A DNA stretch of 64,000 nt from Trachelipus rathkii (GCA_015478945.1 JABUQX010022082.1:163172-227171), one strand, 5' to 3'. Counted from the stretch's first letter, positions 45,420 to 59,250 are shown. The notes: generated by a model from the letters alone, not told the origin. Numbers and translations: made by a program.

Positions 45420-46830
45420 AGCGATTAAATTTATTTAAGGTTTTTACTGATTGCAAGCAGACGTATGAATTAGGTGGGTTAATAGGAAATGCTTCTATTG
45501 CCAGGTGTTCAGGGATATGATGGTGTTGGTGGAAGGCTTCTGATTGGAATCAAAAGTATGTTGAAGCGTGTGTACTGTGTAAGAATAAATGTGTCAAAGG
45601 TGATTTTGCTTAGTATAATTAGCGTAGTGAGATAGGTTTGTTAATGTCTCCTTGTTTTTCAATTCTGTATACTGGATCGCGGTATGAAAAGACAATACTA
45701 GATGTGTGGGGGTGGCCAGTGATGGTGTTAGAATGATGGAGAGATGGTGTGTAAAAGGAAGGGCTTACTACCGATTATATCGGATGATTTTGGTTCTTTG
45801 TGCGAATCTTGAGAGGAGTTTCGAGAGATGTGGTAGAGAGGCATTCTGGCAGTGGTGTTAAAAGGAGGGTTGAAGTAACACGTAGTATAAGGATAAGGTT
45901 ATGGTTGTGAGTGAGACAGTCCTCTAGTGTGAAGTTATGTAGATGGTGAGCAGCTGGCACAAGTGTCCGAGTTTAAATATTTAGGGTATATATATGTGGA
46001 TGAGAAGGAACAGATGATTGCAGAGTGTTCGTAGGAAGTTGTGAATGCAGAAGTGTGGCTGTGCAATTAAACTTGTGATGTAAAGAGGACTAAGTCTGGG
46101 AGTGGCGCCTACGGGTCTTGCATGAGTGAGTATGTTTGGACCGGTGTTTAGTGTTGTGAACTACGTAGGTGAGACTATGGTCCTGAATATAGAAGTATAG
46201 ATCTAAAGTGCAATGTTTTCAGCAGGACAATTCGCTTAGGGGAGTGCTAGAATTGTGGAAGAACTTGATAAAATGAGGAAGTGAAACGATATTAGAGAGT
46301 TGTGTGATGTGAAGACGAAGGGGTAAACAAGGAAAATGAAAGTATGCTGAAGATGTTGTGAATTGGAAAGGTCATGATAGTCAGGTTGGTCTATAGCGGG
46401 ACGTATAGTTGGTGATGTGTTGGGAACCGCCGCTTGGGAGACTGAAAGAGAAATGTGGATTGAGTGCCAGTAAAAAGGAGATGTCTCAGGAGAAAATGTG
46501 AGTCTGGCAGTAGGCGGAAAGTAAAGGTGCATGATATGGAGAGAATGGCGGGTTTTGTCGAGGGGGTATGGTTGTGCCAGCCGGGCAGGCGGATGAGACC
46601 TCTACCACTTGACGATTCTATCATAGTGAGCAGTCCGTCAGCGGTCCCATGAGAGCTCTATGGGTGATTTTCTGTACTGTCCACGGGAGTTTTACTAATT
46701 AATGTACAGAGGGGGCGTAAAGGCTGGCTTTCTTTTCTACTTGTTTTGCCATATTCTTCTACTCTTTTTTTTCTGCTCGCCAATCGCATCTTACTCCAGG
46801 TCTTGGGGGAAAAAAGGAAGACAATAGTCG
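45420..46830 (+). mobile_element. LINE copy C, degraded reverse transcriptase and 3' end
   Basis: Aligns in order with the reverse complement of 59375-61200: a GVRMMERW stretch (45735-45760), a damaged catalytic ISDDF-like site (45775-45790), EQLAQVSEFKYLGY (about 45948-45990), a KRTKSGSGAYGSCM stretch (46085-46130) and the GRGLGR-type C terminus near 46430. Stops and frameshifts occur throughout. The 3' UTR ends near 46825. Confidence 0.65.
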
Positions 46831-47800
46831 AATAAAAAAATAATAATGAACTTAAAAAAAAAAAAAATGATTAAGTCTTTAGGAAAAAAAGTTGAGTCTG
46901 CATTTAAAATTTCTCCATAGGCTTTCTTATAAAAAAATTAGTGGCCTTGTGGCTTCGTTAGGGCCTATCCTAGTTCCAGGTTATGGTAGATTGTGATTAA
47001 TCTCGACATAATTTCTCTGTGTATACCTACACAAAACTTATCACACGAGAACCTGAACTAAATTAATTTAAGTAATTTCTTTTGATGACAAAAGAAAACA
47101 GTTTGATGGGAGTTTTTAACTAACTTTGAAGGCTGTAATTTGTTTGCTTCAGGTCTTTATTACCTATTTCCTTGCAATTATTCGCCTCTCTCTTTGCTCT
47201 GTCTTATTGACTGGTTAAGTTAAAATTTCTATTTTTCCATAATTTTCTAAATTGAATATGTTAAAACATCTACGCTAGTTTTATTTAATTTTCTCTCTTA
47301 TCTCTCTATTCCACCAAACGTTTTCTCTTCGCCACCGCTAAAGATGGGTTATCATTTAAAACATACTGACTGACAATAGTCATTTAAATTTGTTTAAAAT
47401 GATTCCCACACTGAAGGAAAACATTTTGGTCTATTAACTCTATATGCCCAGTCGTTGTGACTAAAGCATGGAGCTCGAAATTTGGTATATCGCGCATAAT
47501 AGTAATGTGGCTATATCCTTTGACATCTTTATAAAAATCAAGGGTGACACCTGCCTCTACCTGACTTTAGAGTCCCAAAAAAGTTTCTTAGTATCCGTTG
47601 TCTTTTGTTTGTTCACTTATATTGTTAATAGCTTTGAAATAATTGAATAAAATAAACATTTAGATGCCTCCGGAGGAAAAGAGAAAGAGCTTAATTTCGT
47701 CTTTTTGTAGATAACACATCACATGCGATTTTTTTCTTATTCGTGTATTTTTTCTGATAAATTATATTTAGGCCCATATTCAATTTAAAAAATTATCTTC
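46831..47800. other. AT-rich intergenic DNA
   Basis: Poly-A and plain AT-rich sequence. A 60-residue open frame at 47468-47650 has no support. Confidence 0.45.
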
Positions 47801-49545
47801 TATATTATAGTATATAGTAGTATTACGGTATATAATATATATATAATATATTATATAATATATACGTATAGTAATATATATATATAAATATACTAAGTTT
47901 ATTATATATAATACTATGATAATATATATAGATATATTATATTATCATATTATATATATTATATATATAGTAAGAGTTTAGTATATAGTACTATAATTAT
48001 ATAATATATAATAGTATAAGGGTATTGATAGTATATAATAATATATATATATATAATATATTAATATTATATATATATATTATGATATATATAGTATAGT
48101 ATATTATATATATTAGTATACCAAAACATTTTATAAATAGCTTGTATAAATCAATATACGTAATATGCCTATAGAGAAATTTAGATTCAGGAAGATTTCA
48201 ACGATGGTAATAATGGTAAATATTATTATTTAATAAATTTCTTCATAAAAAATGTTCCTACTGAAATTCCTGAATCTAATTTCTCTATAAGCAATTTACT
48301 ATACATTATCCATAGCGAATTCAAGCTATGTATTTGTTCTGATATATATAGTATATATATATATATATTATATAATATATATAGTATATAATTATATACT
48401 ATATACATATTATATATTATATAGATATTATATCTTATATATATATATATATGATAGTTATATATAATATATACCATATTATATATATAATATTAATATA
48501 ATATATATATATATATATATATATAGTATATATATATATATATATACTATATATATCGGGTATATATATACCGGTAATATATATCGATATATATATATAA
48601 TAGTATATATAGCTATATATATCTATAAATATATATATCTAATACTATTAAATACTGTCTTTACGATATAAATCAAGTATTTTAATATATATTATAAATA
48701 TAACTATATATATATTATATAATATTATACTATATAAGTATATATATATATTATATATATATATATTAATATAATATATATATAAGATGATATATATATA
48801 TAATATTATTATATAATATATAATATATTATATATATAATTTTTTTTTTTTGCAATTATTTAATGCTTTCAGGTGAAGTTTACCCTACGTAGTTAATTTA
48901 AAGAAAAAAAATTGGGTAATAGTGTAGCAGTTCACGGCTTCATCCCTAAAAAGTATAAATTTCAATAAAAATTGGAGAATGGTAAAGGCATGGGCCGCCT
49001 GTCCACTATATGTGGACATCATATATATATGAGTATATATAATATATATATATATAGTATATATTAGGTATAGTATATATATATATATATAAATATAATA
49101 TTTAATAATATATATATATTATACGGTATATATATATATATAATATATATACGGTAAATATATATTATATATAGTATAAATATATAATAATATAATTATA
49201 ATTATAATATTACATATTATATATAATATATATAGATAATATATAATATATATATTATGTATACGTACCGTATATACTATTGAAGAAATATAACTTATCA
49301 GTATATATATATATATATCGTATATATAAAATTCATGAAATTTATATCATAATATATAATAGTAAATACTTATATTGAGACAGGTTAGAATCCCATGATA
49401 TCATTTATCATTATGAGTTTTTAATATTTGGATAATAATGTGGACTTTTAGTAATATATAATATATATAATATTATATAATATATATATTATATAGTAAT
49501 ACGTAGTATATGATATAATTATATAATATATATATATAGTATATG
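47801..49545. repeat. Large degenerate (TA)n region
   Basis: TA fields at 47801-48120, 48345-48640, 48690-48840, 49020-49260 and 49455-49545, separated by short unique segments. GATTCAGGAA at 48186 reappears inverted at 48270 (TTCCTGAATC, with CTATAGAGAAATTTAGATTC against GAATCTAATTTCTCTATAAG), a local hairpin of ~100 bases. Confidence 0.85.
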
Positions 49546-52500
49546 ACTAAAAAGTGCATATGCTTCCAAAAACAAATATATGTGATATCTTTTATCTACC
49601 GATTCCTTAGTTCATATGGCTTATTTATTTAATTATAAGTCAAAAATGTTCATAAAAGTATTTTCGGCCAATAATAATTTTAACAAGTGTTTTTACTTGT
49701 ATTAAATTTGCTTCTCCGACAAGTCTTGTTTCTTTAGTGTAGAATAGATAAATAATACATTTCAGTTTTTAGGTTATATGACAAAATTTCCAGCTAAGTA
49801 GGATTATGTTACCAGAAATACATTATATTATTATTAGTAATTGCAAATCTTACCTTGGAAAATTAGGTCCTGATTGGTAGATTTTTTGAAGGGAAGAGCT
49901 TATTCCTCTATTAAAAAAAAATACTGTAAATATATATATACTAGGTGAGAGAGAAGATAATACCATTATTAATTAAAATAATTAAGTTGCCTTTGCATCA
50001 AGTTAGCAGTTAACGCAATAAGAGAACTATCTTTTACATAGCCTTATTTTTATGAACAGTGTCTTGAAAATGATGTAATTGTAGCTTATGTACGAAAAAT
50101 GTCTATTAGGTTGGCGAAAGAGAAAACCTGTTTGGGATAGATGAGATATAGAATAAAATAAACGAAATATAGTAGATGTTTTAAATATTCAAAAGGTAGT
50201 ATGAAGGGAAGATGATTTAAATAAAAGATCTATAGGAAAATAGAAACGACACTTACCCAGTCGATAAATGGCAAAGAGAGAGGCAGAAATTAAATTTAGC
50301 AAGGAATAGTAATAAAGGACCTGAAGAAATTTTTTTATGCTTTATAAATTTAAAAGTAAGAATAGGACAATGGTCTAATTAAAAATTGGGGAAAACTTAG
50401 TGAGTTCAGATAAGAGTGGTCAACAGGTCAATGCTTATTTGTGCTTCATGTTAACTGAGGAAAGATCAGATACTAGTTTGGAGACTAAATACAGGGGTTC
50501 ACCACTTTTATGGAAAGTCAGGGATACGTTTTAAGATATGCTGAAAGTCAGGAATATTCCAAAAAAGTCCGAACATATGAAATAAAACATTGTGAGAGGA
50601 ATTACAAAAGAACATAAGTTATTGTTTTGGATATACTAATTTATTACTGGGCTATAGTGATTGTGGAATAAGAGATGTAGCTATTTGATAAGTGAAATGA
50701 AGAATGGATGGGTGAGGAAGACTTTGCCATCAATCTACTTCTAAGTCCTTCTGTCTTTTCTGAATTTTGGTTCACTATGACCTACTATTCTTCCTATTCT
50801 GTCTCTAGGGTTGCTTCAAGTTCATCCTTTCGGATGAAGGTTGTATGTAGGCGAAGTGATTGTGTTTTAGACTGTATGAACTTATGTAATCGTTTATAAA
50901 TCGGTTGTTGTCTTTTTTAGCGATTTTGGGAGTTTTGATTTTGTGCAAGTGTGAAGGTGATTATATAATTTATTTCATTAAACTTTGAGCTTCAAACAAA
51001 AAAATCATCACGTGTTAAGATCGAGCCAGGTGGGTTTGATCGTCAAACTGAACCCACGGTTTATCAGGTGGTTGGGTAAAGGACCTGATAGTTTCAAGGC
51101 ATACTGTAAAGTATAGTAAAAAGAACTTTGATCTATCTAATATGTGAACGCCAAGCCGAAGTTCACATTCAAGAGGGAACCTCATTTGAATTTAATCAAA
51201 ACTCACCAGGACCCAACCATCATTGAAAAAACTTGTTTTCGTTAACTGCTCTTATAAATACCAATTAAGGTGAGAACTGTAGTGCAGCTGAAAATTCTGG
51301 CCAAATTCCAGTCGACTTTCGAATCATACTCCAATCCACAATTCAGTCAAGTGACCCCTGAGTGTCTATTAATATCCAAACATAAACCAGTCTTGAATCA
51401 ACTCATTTCAATGCTTTTTGGCATTAAAGATGATTTGACTAAGAATCTCGAATCCGGAACGGGCATTTAATAGTAGGTGGATGATAAACTTCTTTCAAAC
51501 TCGTGTGACACAAATCATAGGGGCAAAACATACTAAACTTGATGTTTCCAACGATGTGTCGTAGCTCTCAAAATTTATAAAAAATGGGGCCGATGAAACA
51601 TCTATAATATGCTGGATTCAAACCATGGCCTTGCTCCGTAATTTTCTAGAAAGAGAAAGCATCAAAAAACTACACTCTACTTTGCGCACGGTGAAGCTCA
51701 ATGCACCCTTGAATTAAAAATATCAAAAATCTTATGGATGGAGTGATTCGTCTTCGACTTAAAGAGAACTTGATTATGTTTTTCTTCTTTGAAGTAGTAT
51801 CCTGGAATCAATGTATGTGATTTGTGGCAAAATTATTAAATTAGACTGATAGTTTTTTCGCAGTGAGAATTGCAACGATGGTGGAAAAGGAGGGTCTTTC
51901 TATACAAATTTAAGCAAAAATTTAGTGGAGACTTAATAAAAGTCTGATTTCTCAATAGACAGTGCACAATCTATAAGCATCTCAAGAGAAGTATTTCGAC
52001 TTAGAAGTTCTATCAACTCCAATAAATGGTGATCCAAACTGTCAGAGTCTGCCAGTAGAGGAATATGAAAACATCTCGACCAAGACGTCCGAAACCAGAA
52101 GCCAAAAAGAAGAGAATCAAAAAGTCGCAGCAAATAAGAAAAAGTTTCATACGGATCTATAACTGAAGAGCAGAGAAAGAGATGTAATACTGACAAGACT
52201 TGGAAAATACAAAGAAGAACCATATAAATAAAAAAGTTCAGTATGCTTGAAGAAGAAAAACGGTTAACCTAAACCTCTACCCATTCTGCGGAACCTTTGT
52301 ATCCACAGATGATCGGTGTTCACCTAGTGCTACCTACTCAATGCCCCCTCAACACTCTCTCAATTATTTTCTTTTGGTAATAAATATAATGTTTTTACTT
52401 ATTGGAAAAATAAAGGAGTCTGCCATTGGACACTATGGCGGAGAATATATGGTCCTGTTTACTATCGAGGCAAAACTTTTTTTTAAATTGTCAACACTTG

Positions 52501-52700
52501 AGAGAATAAATCCATTGAAAGAAACAGGAAGGTTGGTAGACAAGTTTGTGAATGAAATCGGTAGCAATAATGATTAATAGATACAGTATTTTATCGCCAA
52601 AAATAATGAACACGCTGGTCAGGGATAATTTGCAAGATTTTGTCAGGGAATGTCAGGGAACTCACAACCATTCAAACAATGTTCCAGTGTGAACCTGTAA
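49546..52700. other. Unassigned DNA, weak traces of decayed elements
   Basis: Plain AT-rich sequence to about 50700, then mixed sequence. GTCAGGGA words occur at 50515-50560 and 52618-52665, as seen at ends of some hAT elements. Open frames at 50708-50899, 51270-51470 and 51933-52223 carry no motif. Part of this may be the 5' half of the LINE that begins near 52800. Confidence 0.35.
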
Positions 52701-52799
52701 TGAGTTTCCTTGTAATGCATGTTAACAAAAATAGACTTACAAGAAAATTTGAAAATTTGACCATCCAAAAAGATATTAAACGTTTAACTAGACCGTTAA

Positions 52800-54420
52800 T
52801 TGATCCAGTGTGAAAGCTGCAGGGCCCTGACGGTATATTATGGAAAACAATCCTGACGCGAGGGAGTACCAGCATTGCAAAAGGCGCCTGTAAATTTGGT
52901 GATTTTTAAAGCGATTCTATAAACATTTGTGTGGAAGTACTCGGATTGACTGGAAAATGGGCATATTTGGTGCTACTCGTGTTATTAAAAGAAAAGGGTA
53001 GTAGAGGAAGGGTGTGGTATAATTATAGGACCATGAAGCTAATTAACTCAGGTGGCAAAGGTACAGGAAAAGTTAGTCAAGAGTTATAAAGAGAAATATT
53101 CAGAAGCAAACAAGGTATTATACGACTCCCAGCAATGGTTTCAGACGGAACAAGATCATTCAGACCAAAACCTTGTTAGAATGTTATGGAAATACATGAC
53201 TGACTGCGAATGACTGCAGCGAGATCACTTGATATGTAACCTGTGTAGTCTTTAGCATGAAGCTTTTGATAGGTTTCCACTGAACATAAGCGCTGGCATA
53301 AGGAAGCTTCGATGCGCAATGGTGGTATAGGTGGACGTGTATAGGCTTTTGATTAAAGAGTGGTTTGAATAGAAAACTCGTGTGTACAAGCTAATGCCAT
53401 CAAGTCTCAGGCTAATAGTGGAAGATGGTGTCCCACAAGGTTCCAGCGTGCTGGGCGCACAATGTTCCATATATATAAAACTGCATTAGACCAGGACTTA
53501 AGTTAAGTATCTGCATGATGATAACTAAAAGTGCCAACCTCAGGTTAGAATTAGATCAAAAGTATAAATGTAAGATATTCCAATGATCTTCGATACAAAC
53601 TTCTTGGTCGGGCACCGATTCAAGTCGGGCCAAAGTGAATTTTAAGGATTAAAAAGTGATTGTATATTCGCAGAAGTGACTGAAATACTAATATTGATAG
53701 TATATGATATTGATGGGATTGGGGGTAATGAGTGGACCAAGAAAAGAATTTAGGTGTGATTATGAAGAAAGTAATATTGGAAAGTACTATAATCAGTGTT
53801 TGAAGCGAAGGAAATCAGCTAATAGAGATCTGAGATACAAAATCGCAATGTTGTTTACAAAACAAGATAGTAATAAGCTAAACTGTATAATACGCATGTG
53901 AGGCCAATAATAGAGCATTGTGCAAAAGTTTGGGCCCCTATTTAAAGAATGACTTAGATATGCAGAGAGATGCAACATAGAGCAACGAAGGATAATTGTC
54001 GGGTTTGAGGGTAAGTGCTATGAGGAGAGGCTGAAGCAGGAGTTAGGAATGTTCTGTAGAGAAGCGATTTCTCAGAGGGGGGCATAAACAAGTCTACAGA
54101 TATTTTACAATTATTGATACATAGTGAGACCTATAAATTCTTCATTATAGAGCGCGGAGGAGACAGGGCCATAACAAGAAATTAAAGAAGAGAAGCAGTG
54201 CTCATCTTTGATATAAGAAAGCATTCTTTCAGCAATAGGGTTGTTAAACTTTGGAATTGTTTGCCACCGGAGGTTGTTGAGTGCGACGACTCGATTGCAA
54301 CATTAAGAAAGGGTTGGCTAGGTTGGATGGATGTTTGGGTATCACTTTGTATATTTAAGACGAGACAATTTGGTGGTTTTTAGTTACAGTAGTTATTAAT
54401 GTTGAACTGCATGTGTGACC
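52800..54420 (+). mobile_element. CR1/Jockey-like LINE remnant
   Basis: Traces of a non-LTR reverse transcriptase in changing frames: GPDGILWKTI (52825), DWKMGIF (52950), NYRTMKLIN (53015), a KAFDRF-like site (53262), VEDGVPQGSSVLGAQ (53425-53460), PIIEHCAKVWAP (53905-53940) and finally FSNRVVKLWNCLPPEVVE (54225-54285). Every domain is damaged. It is distinct from the LINE family at 40-46 kb. Confidence 0.7.
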
Positions 54421-55195
54421 ATAACTAATGTGTAAGGTATTGTGGATTTTGGGGTATCATATATCATTTTTTTTTGACTAAGCCAAATTTGGTGGATTTA
54501 GTTACAGTAATTTGACAAGCCCTAGGGGTGCTTTGGTATTTGCATGAGTCATGTTTGGTTAGTCGGATTGACTGGACAGTCTCGATAGGCCATTGTTGTG
54601 GCTTCTTTACTGTCTCTATTGTCTATGTTCTAATGCAATCGTAGGGTATATCTTTGTCCAATTCAGGCCACCAAAAACACTGACTCGCCATCGATTTCTT
54701 GTAAATTTGCCACTAAGTAGCAAAGATAACAACAATCATTACCTATAATCCAATATATTAGAGAGTCATTGGACTTTTAGTTACCAAGTAAGGTCACAAA
54801 GTTGTGAAAAATCAACATTATCATACATTTTTATTTGAAATCAGATATACCAAAGGTTAATTAGGATTATAGGAATTGATTTTGGTCTCATTTTAAAGCT
54901 CTTGAGCAGCTGCATATTTTTATCTCTCATTTAAATACTTTTTTGGGACCAATTAAAATATTAAGAAGAAAGATTTTATTGAAGGATGAGATTAGATAAA
55001 AGAAGAAACATTCACAAAGAAAAAATTAAATTTGTGCATAAATGTATTGAATAATGTAGAATAAAATCCATATAAGCTGTAAGTGGGATGATACTCGCAA
55101 CTAGGTTAAATTTGCATATATAAAAAATACAATTTCAATACTATTATTAGTAATAATATTATTATAATATTAAGTTAGAAAATTATATAAATTTT
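54421..55195. other. Intergenic DNA
   Basis: No element recognised. The repeated phrase AATTTGGTGG-TTTAGTTACAG at 54367 and 54487 suggests a ~120-base local duplication of the LINE tail. Confidence 0.4.
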
Positions 55196-55202
55196 AACAT
55201 GG

Positions 55203-55264
<62 letters not shown>

Positions 55265-55290
55265 TGATAATAATAATAATAATAATATTT
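55203..55290. repeat. (AAT)n microsatellite
   Basis: About 85 bases of AAT/ATA repeat, 60 bases upstream of the candidate exon. Confidence 0.95.
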
Positions 55291-55353
55291 TTGCTCCTCA
55301 GGAAAATTGTGAGAAATGAAATGCTTTAAAAAGAAAAGTTTTTTTTCTTGCAG

Positions 55354-55507
55354 TGATATTGAACCAGTCTCTCATAATAATGAGACAAATGACAATATAC
55401 TAAATAATAAAGCGGGTGAAGATGTGTTAAAGGAAAATGTTTATGCAGAGATAATAGAGTCAAAACAACCAATTGTTCTTATCAAGAAATTGATTGTCGG
55501 AGAAAAG
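55354..55507 (+). CDS. Candidate internal exon of an unidentified host gene
   Basis: 154 bases open in one frame, encoding DIEPVSHNNETNDNILNNKA and ending LIVGEK. It is preceded by a strong acceptor (T8 run, CTTGCAG) and followed by a consensus donor (AAAAG|GTAAGG). The first base completes a codon begun in the previous exon and the last codon is whole (incoming phase 2 offset, outgoing phase 0). The peptide is polar, with a short amphipathic end; no domain recognised. Neighbouring exons were not found. An alternative acceptor CTCCTCAG lies at about 55301, but the frame from there includes the T run. Confidence 0.45.
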
Positions 55508-55739
55508 GTAAGGCTATTTTGTTTTTTAATATTTTGACAAATTTAAATTTTGATGAATGTGTTTAAAATGACGATATGAAACGTTATCTCTTATAGCTTA
55601 GGGAAAGAGGACAGTCTTATATTCTCCTTATATTGTAAGAGATTATTGAACCGATTCCCCTCTTGCATTCCTAAGGTTGTTAGCTCACCCTTTCGACCTC
55701 AAATGTCGGGTAAAAAAAAGATGGAGAAGTTGACAAAAA

Positions 55740-55845
55740 CCAAGGTTTCCTAAAAAAAAAAAAAAAATAAGGTCAAGTTGGTTTTATTAAAATTTTTTAA
55801 TGTATAAATTAATTAAATCTTTCATAATAAAATATTTACCCAAAG
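55740..55845. other. Poly-A and AT-rich spacer
   Basis: An A run (55754-55768) and plain sequence before the TIR element. The ~230 bases after the exon are likely intronic if the exon is real. Confidence 0.3.
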
Positions 55846-56567
55846 TGGCATAATTCCAAAAAAGGGCCAGGAGAATTATCTCGAAAAGTATGATGCTTAC
55901 AGAAAAACCAATTACATATTTGGAATCAGCGTATAAAGCTTATAACCAGAGTGTAAAAAAATTAATAATAATAAAAAAAAAATTATATATATATATTATA
56001 TATATTATATATTAATTATTAGATATATATATATATATATATATAATAATAGATATATATATATATATATAATTATATATATTATATTAGTAAGTAATAT
56101 ATAATATATATAATTGTAAGTCAAAATTTTTCTATTTACTCGAAATTTTGTTGAGTAGACCGCACAGATCTCGAGCTTGTCGGGGATTTCTCGGCCTCTT
56201 GGGTGGACGACGGGGGGGACTTCGTCCCCCCCCTGTCCCCCACCTGTTGGCTCGAGCCCCCTAATGAAATATATTTTCTCTTTAACTTCAATTTTTAAGG
56301 GGCTCGAGCAGTGGGGACCGAGAGGATGAGTCCCTCTCCCATCGCCACCTAGAGGCCCGAGAGACCCGACAACTGATATCTATGCTGTCTACTACTTTAG
56401 GGTGTTCGTTAGTTTTAAATCATAAACTGACTTTCCATATAGACTACATTTTTTTAACACTGGTAATAAGCTTTATATGCTGATTCCAAATATGTAATTG
56501 GTTTTTCTGTAAGTGTCATACTTTTCGAGATAATTCTCCTGACCCTTTTCTGCAATTATACTCCCCA
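55846..56567. mobile_element. TIR element related to repeats at 1644-1990
   Basis: Inverted ends of about 115 bases: left GAGAATTATCTCGAAAAGTA ... TTTGGAATCAGCGTATAAAGC, right its near-complement (GCTTTATATGCTGATTCCAA ... TACTTTTCGAGATAATTCTC). Inside are a (TA)n tract (55980-56115) and a C/G-rich centre with GGGGCTCGAGC inverted at 56250 and 56300. No transposase. The CTCGAAAA...GGAATCAGCGTA signature is shared with the cluster near the window start. Confidence 0.7.
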
Positions 56568-56569
56568 AA

Positions 56570-57485
56570 GTACTTTAAACAATTTTTGACTCTTTAGACA
56601 CGCAATATAAATGAGAATTATATTTTACAGCTACTCTGTTTTACTGAACTAAGAATATTATTTTACTATGATGAAAACTCATGACTGTGGAGCAGGAAAA
56701 TTTTTTCCAGCTCCAACTCAGTCTTTACAATTTTAAAATTTCTCGGATCTTGCACCAACTCTATTTTAAACTGTTACTCTGTCTCCAAACTCCTTTATTT
56801 TATAATAAAAACATTTTTTCTCTCTCTCCTGCTTCACCTAAAAAAATTCCACTCCAGCTCCTCCTCTACCTCCCAAGAAAATTTGAACTCTTGACTCTGC
56901 ATCCCTGTCTGTGTAAACAAATGATTTGAGAACTTTCTTGGACATTATTCAAAAATATATTTGTGTATAGCGATAGTGCCCCCAAGACTTGAAAGAGAGA
57001 AAATAAACTACTTGTTTTTAATTAAAATTGTAGCAAAGGCAAATGAATATTTTTTTAATTCTTCTAAATCTGGAAAACAAAAAGAATACAACTTAAGGAG
57101 TAATTCATTGATGCATTTGTATTGAGAATACATTCATACAAGTATATATACTTGATAAATCGACTTTAAAACAAAATTAACAAAATCAGCTGAAAAATAA
57201 ACAGCATAAAATACGAAAATAGTAGCAGAAAAAATTAAGTTTATTATGGGATGAAAGAATTTCAATGAAACATTTTCACTTCAGGTGTTGAAGAAATGAT
57301 AGTTTCATTTTTTATACTAAAAATCGGAGCTATTTGATGTCAGAGCAATTTGGATACTGTCCTTGGGGTTCAAAAAATGCCTCTCTCAGTGCTTCTGGCT
57401 CTTTTGGCACATTAGCAATTTCACAGAACTTTAATGAAATTCAGACTACCCAACTTACAGTACGCAAATTAAACTTTTAGAAGTC
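56570..57485. other. Intergenic DNA
   Basis: No supported gene. A CT-rich open frame (56681-56929) is a composition effect. Confidence 0.45.
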
Positions 57486-57489
57486 CATG

Positions 57490-57807
57490 CATTAGATTGT
57501 TGGAGGATCTTCTCCAACATCTCTCTGTGAAGACATGGGGTGCAGATCGCACATCCCTTCACTGTCACTCTACTGCCCTCACCTTGCCTAGACTGGATTA
57601 TGGGCCATTGTCTAGGGTCCCCTACTCCATTCTCTAGATTCTATTCAAAATGAGGGTATCTAATATCTGGGGCATTTCATTCCTCACCTAAGGCAAGTTT
57701 GGAATTGGAGACTAATGTGTTGCCCCTCTTGCTACGACAGGAGAGCGTATTGTGCTCATCTTCCCTCAGGTATCTAATACTGGACTACAGAAAGTAGTTC
57801 AGGAACT

Positions 57808-57852
<45 letters not shown>

Positions 57853-57865
57853 CCCCCCCCCTCCG

Positions 57866-57921
<56 letters not shown>

Positions 57922-58700
57922 TGTCCCCTACGTCCTCTTTGTTTGCCAGGTTGTGCGAGCTCAACCGCTCACTTTAAAAATAACACCTCTACTGGTGTTA
58001 CCATCACTCTCATGAGAACTTGCCACCGGCCGTGTGTATGCATTTCCTGTCAGTCAGTGTGTGGTTTGACTTGAGCTTTTCTTTACAAATCCACTGAATG
58101 AATAAGCTTTTCTGTGTCACTGCCACTCACTCAGGGGCAACGCCGATCTTCACAGGCAATTCCAAGATGGCTGAAGGTTTTAAGGCATTTGCCATTTTTC
58201 CTGATTGCTGTCTTCTGACGTTGCCTTCTCATGCCTCCCATCTTCACAGCTCAGCTAGTAGCAATGAGTATTACATTGTGCTCTCAGACTCCCGCATCAT
58301 GCTACAGGCCTTACGGGTCTTTCGCCCTAAGAACCCTATGGTTTTGTTGGTGCAGAGATTTTATACAGACTTCATGCCTGAAAGAAAGAACCCTCTATTG
58401 GACCCCATCATGCATGGGTGTTGCAGGCAACGAGACTGTTGATGGTATGGCCAGGAGAGCTTCTGCTCAGCATGTACGTTCCAGCTACCTCCATACTTCT
58501 ATTTATAAAGTTTCTTTCTGCAACCCATTATACACCTGCACTTTGTCAAGGCTTCCAAACTTATTGGCAACAGTGTTGGATTTATGACCACATGGAAACC
58601 AAATTCACCTGGTAGATGTGTTCCTGAATGCAAAGAGTTGCACGCGATTCCCAGGAAGTTACTTATTTGTTTTGCCTACTTATACTCCCATAAAATCTCA
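57490..58700 (+). mobile_element. LINE fragment with RNase H domain, split by a poly-C tract
   Basis: 57500-57770 reads as the connection region of a LINE polyprotein (LDWIMGHCLGS, GAFHSSPKASLELETNVLPL). After the C tract come RNase H pieces: a GSKMAEG-like first Asp region (58155), IFTAQL (58237), LSDSRIMLQAL (58280-58312) and WTPSCMGVAGNETVDGMARR (58395-58457). The last contains the usual GNE-x-AD-like motif, here with Val-Asp. RNase H is found in I, R1 and related LINE clades. Frameshifts break it. Confidence 0.7.
57817..57921 (+). repeat. 105-bp poly-C tract
   Basis: Only three non-C bases (G 57852, T 57862, G 57865) interrupt the run. It sits inside the LINE coding region. The poly-proline open frame it creates is an artefact. 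Confidence 0.95.
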
Positions 58701-59250
58701 CCATTGTCACGAAATGTTCTAAAAGACTCACTTGCCATGTAGTCAACATTCCTTCGAATCACCCCCTTCCGTCTTTGGTTTTCATCTTTGTATTAACTGC
58801 CTCGGCATGAAAGCGAGTTTCTTGTGCAATTTCTTTCTCCGGCTCTCATCAGAGAAGTGTCTGGTAATAATGTTATCAATCATTTGGTCGGCCAAGTGTG
58901 CGCCGCGCCCTAACTATAGTAGTAAAGATGCCGATTTTTGGCATTTCTTCGATACTGTGAAAACTGACATGATATAGTTGACAGTCCGCCCTACACAGAA
59001 TTAGAATTAACATTGAATAGTTTCTCACTTCATGTAGCGCACAATCCCCCAAGTGGTCAGCCACCTGGGCCTGGCACCTTCAAGTGAACCATGATTGTCT
59101 GTACATTCCAGGCTTGGGTTCAAGTACATTTGTCAATGTACATAGTAATCTACAGAATATTGTTCACTACAAGTCACAAGTACTACTAGAATTCTTCAAA
59201 TAACAAGTACAATGGTAGTCAAGTACAAGTCTTTATGAATAACTTGGAAT
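58701..59250. other. Decayed LINE 3' region or intergenic DNA
   Basis: Possibly the 3' end of the RNase H LINE to about 58980. CAAGTAC/GTACTTG words cluster at 59110-59235, a style seen at hAT ends. (TA)n follows at 59250-59360. Confidence 0.3.

Noticed and set aside
50515..52670. hAT element bounded by GTCAGGGA words
   Set aside because: The words are in the same direction at both ends rather than inverted, and no transposase was found between them.
57752..58015. Poly-proline protein
   Set aside because: It is the translation of the poly-C tract within a LINE.
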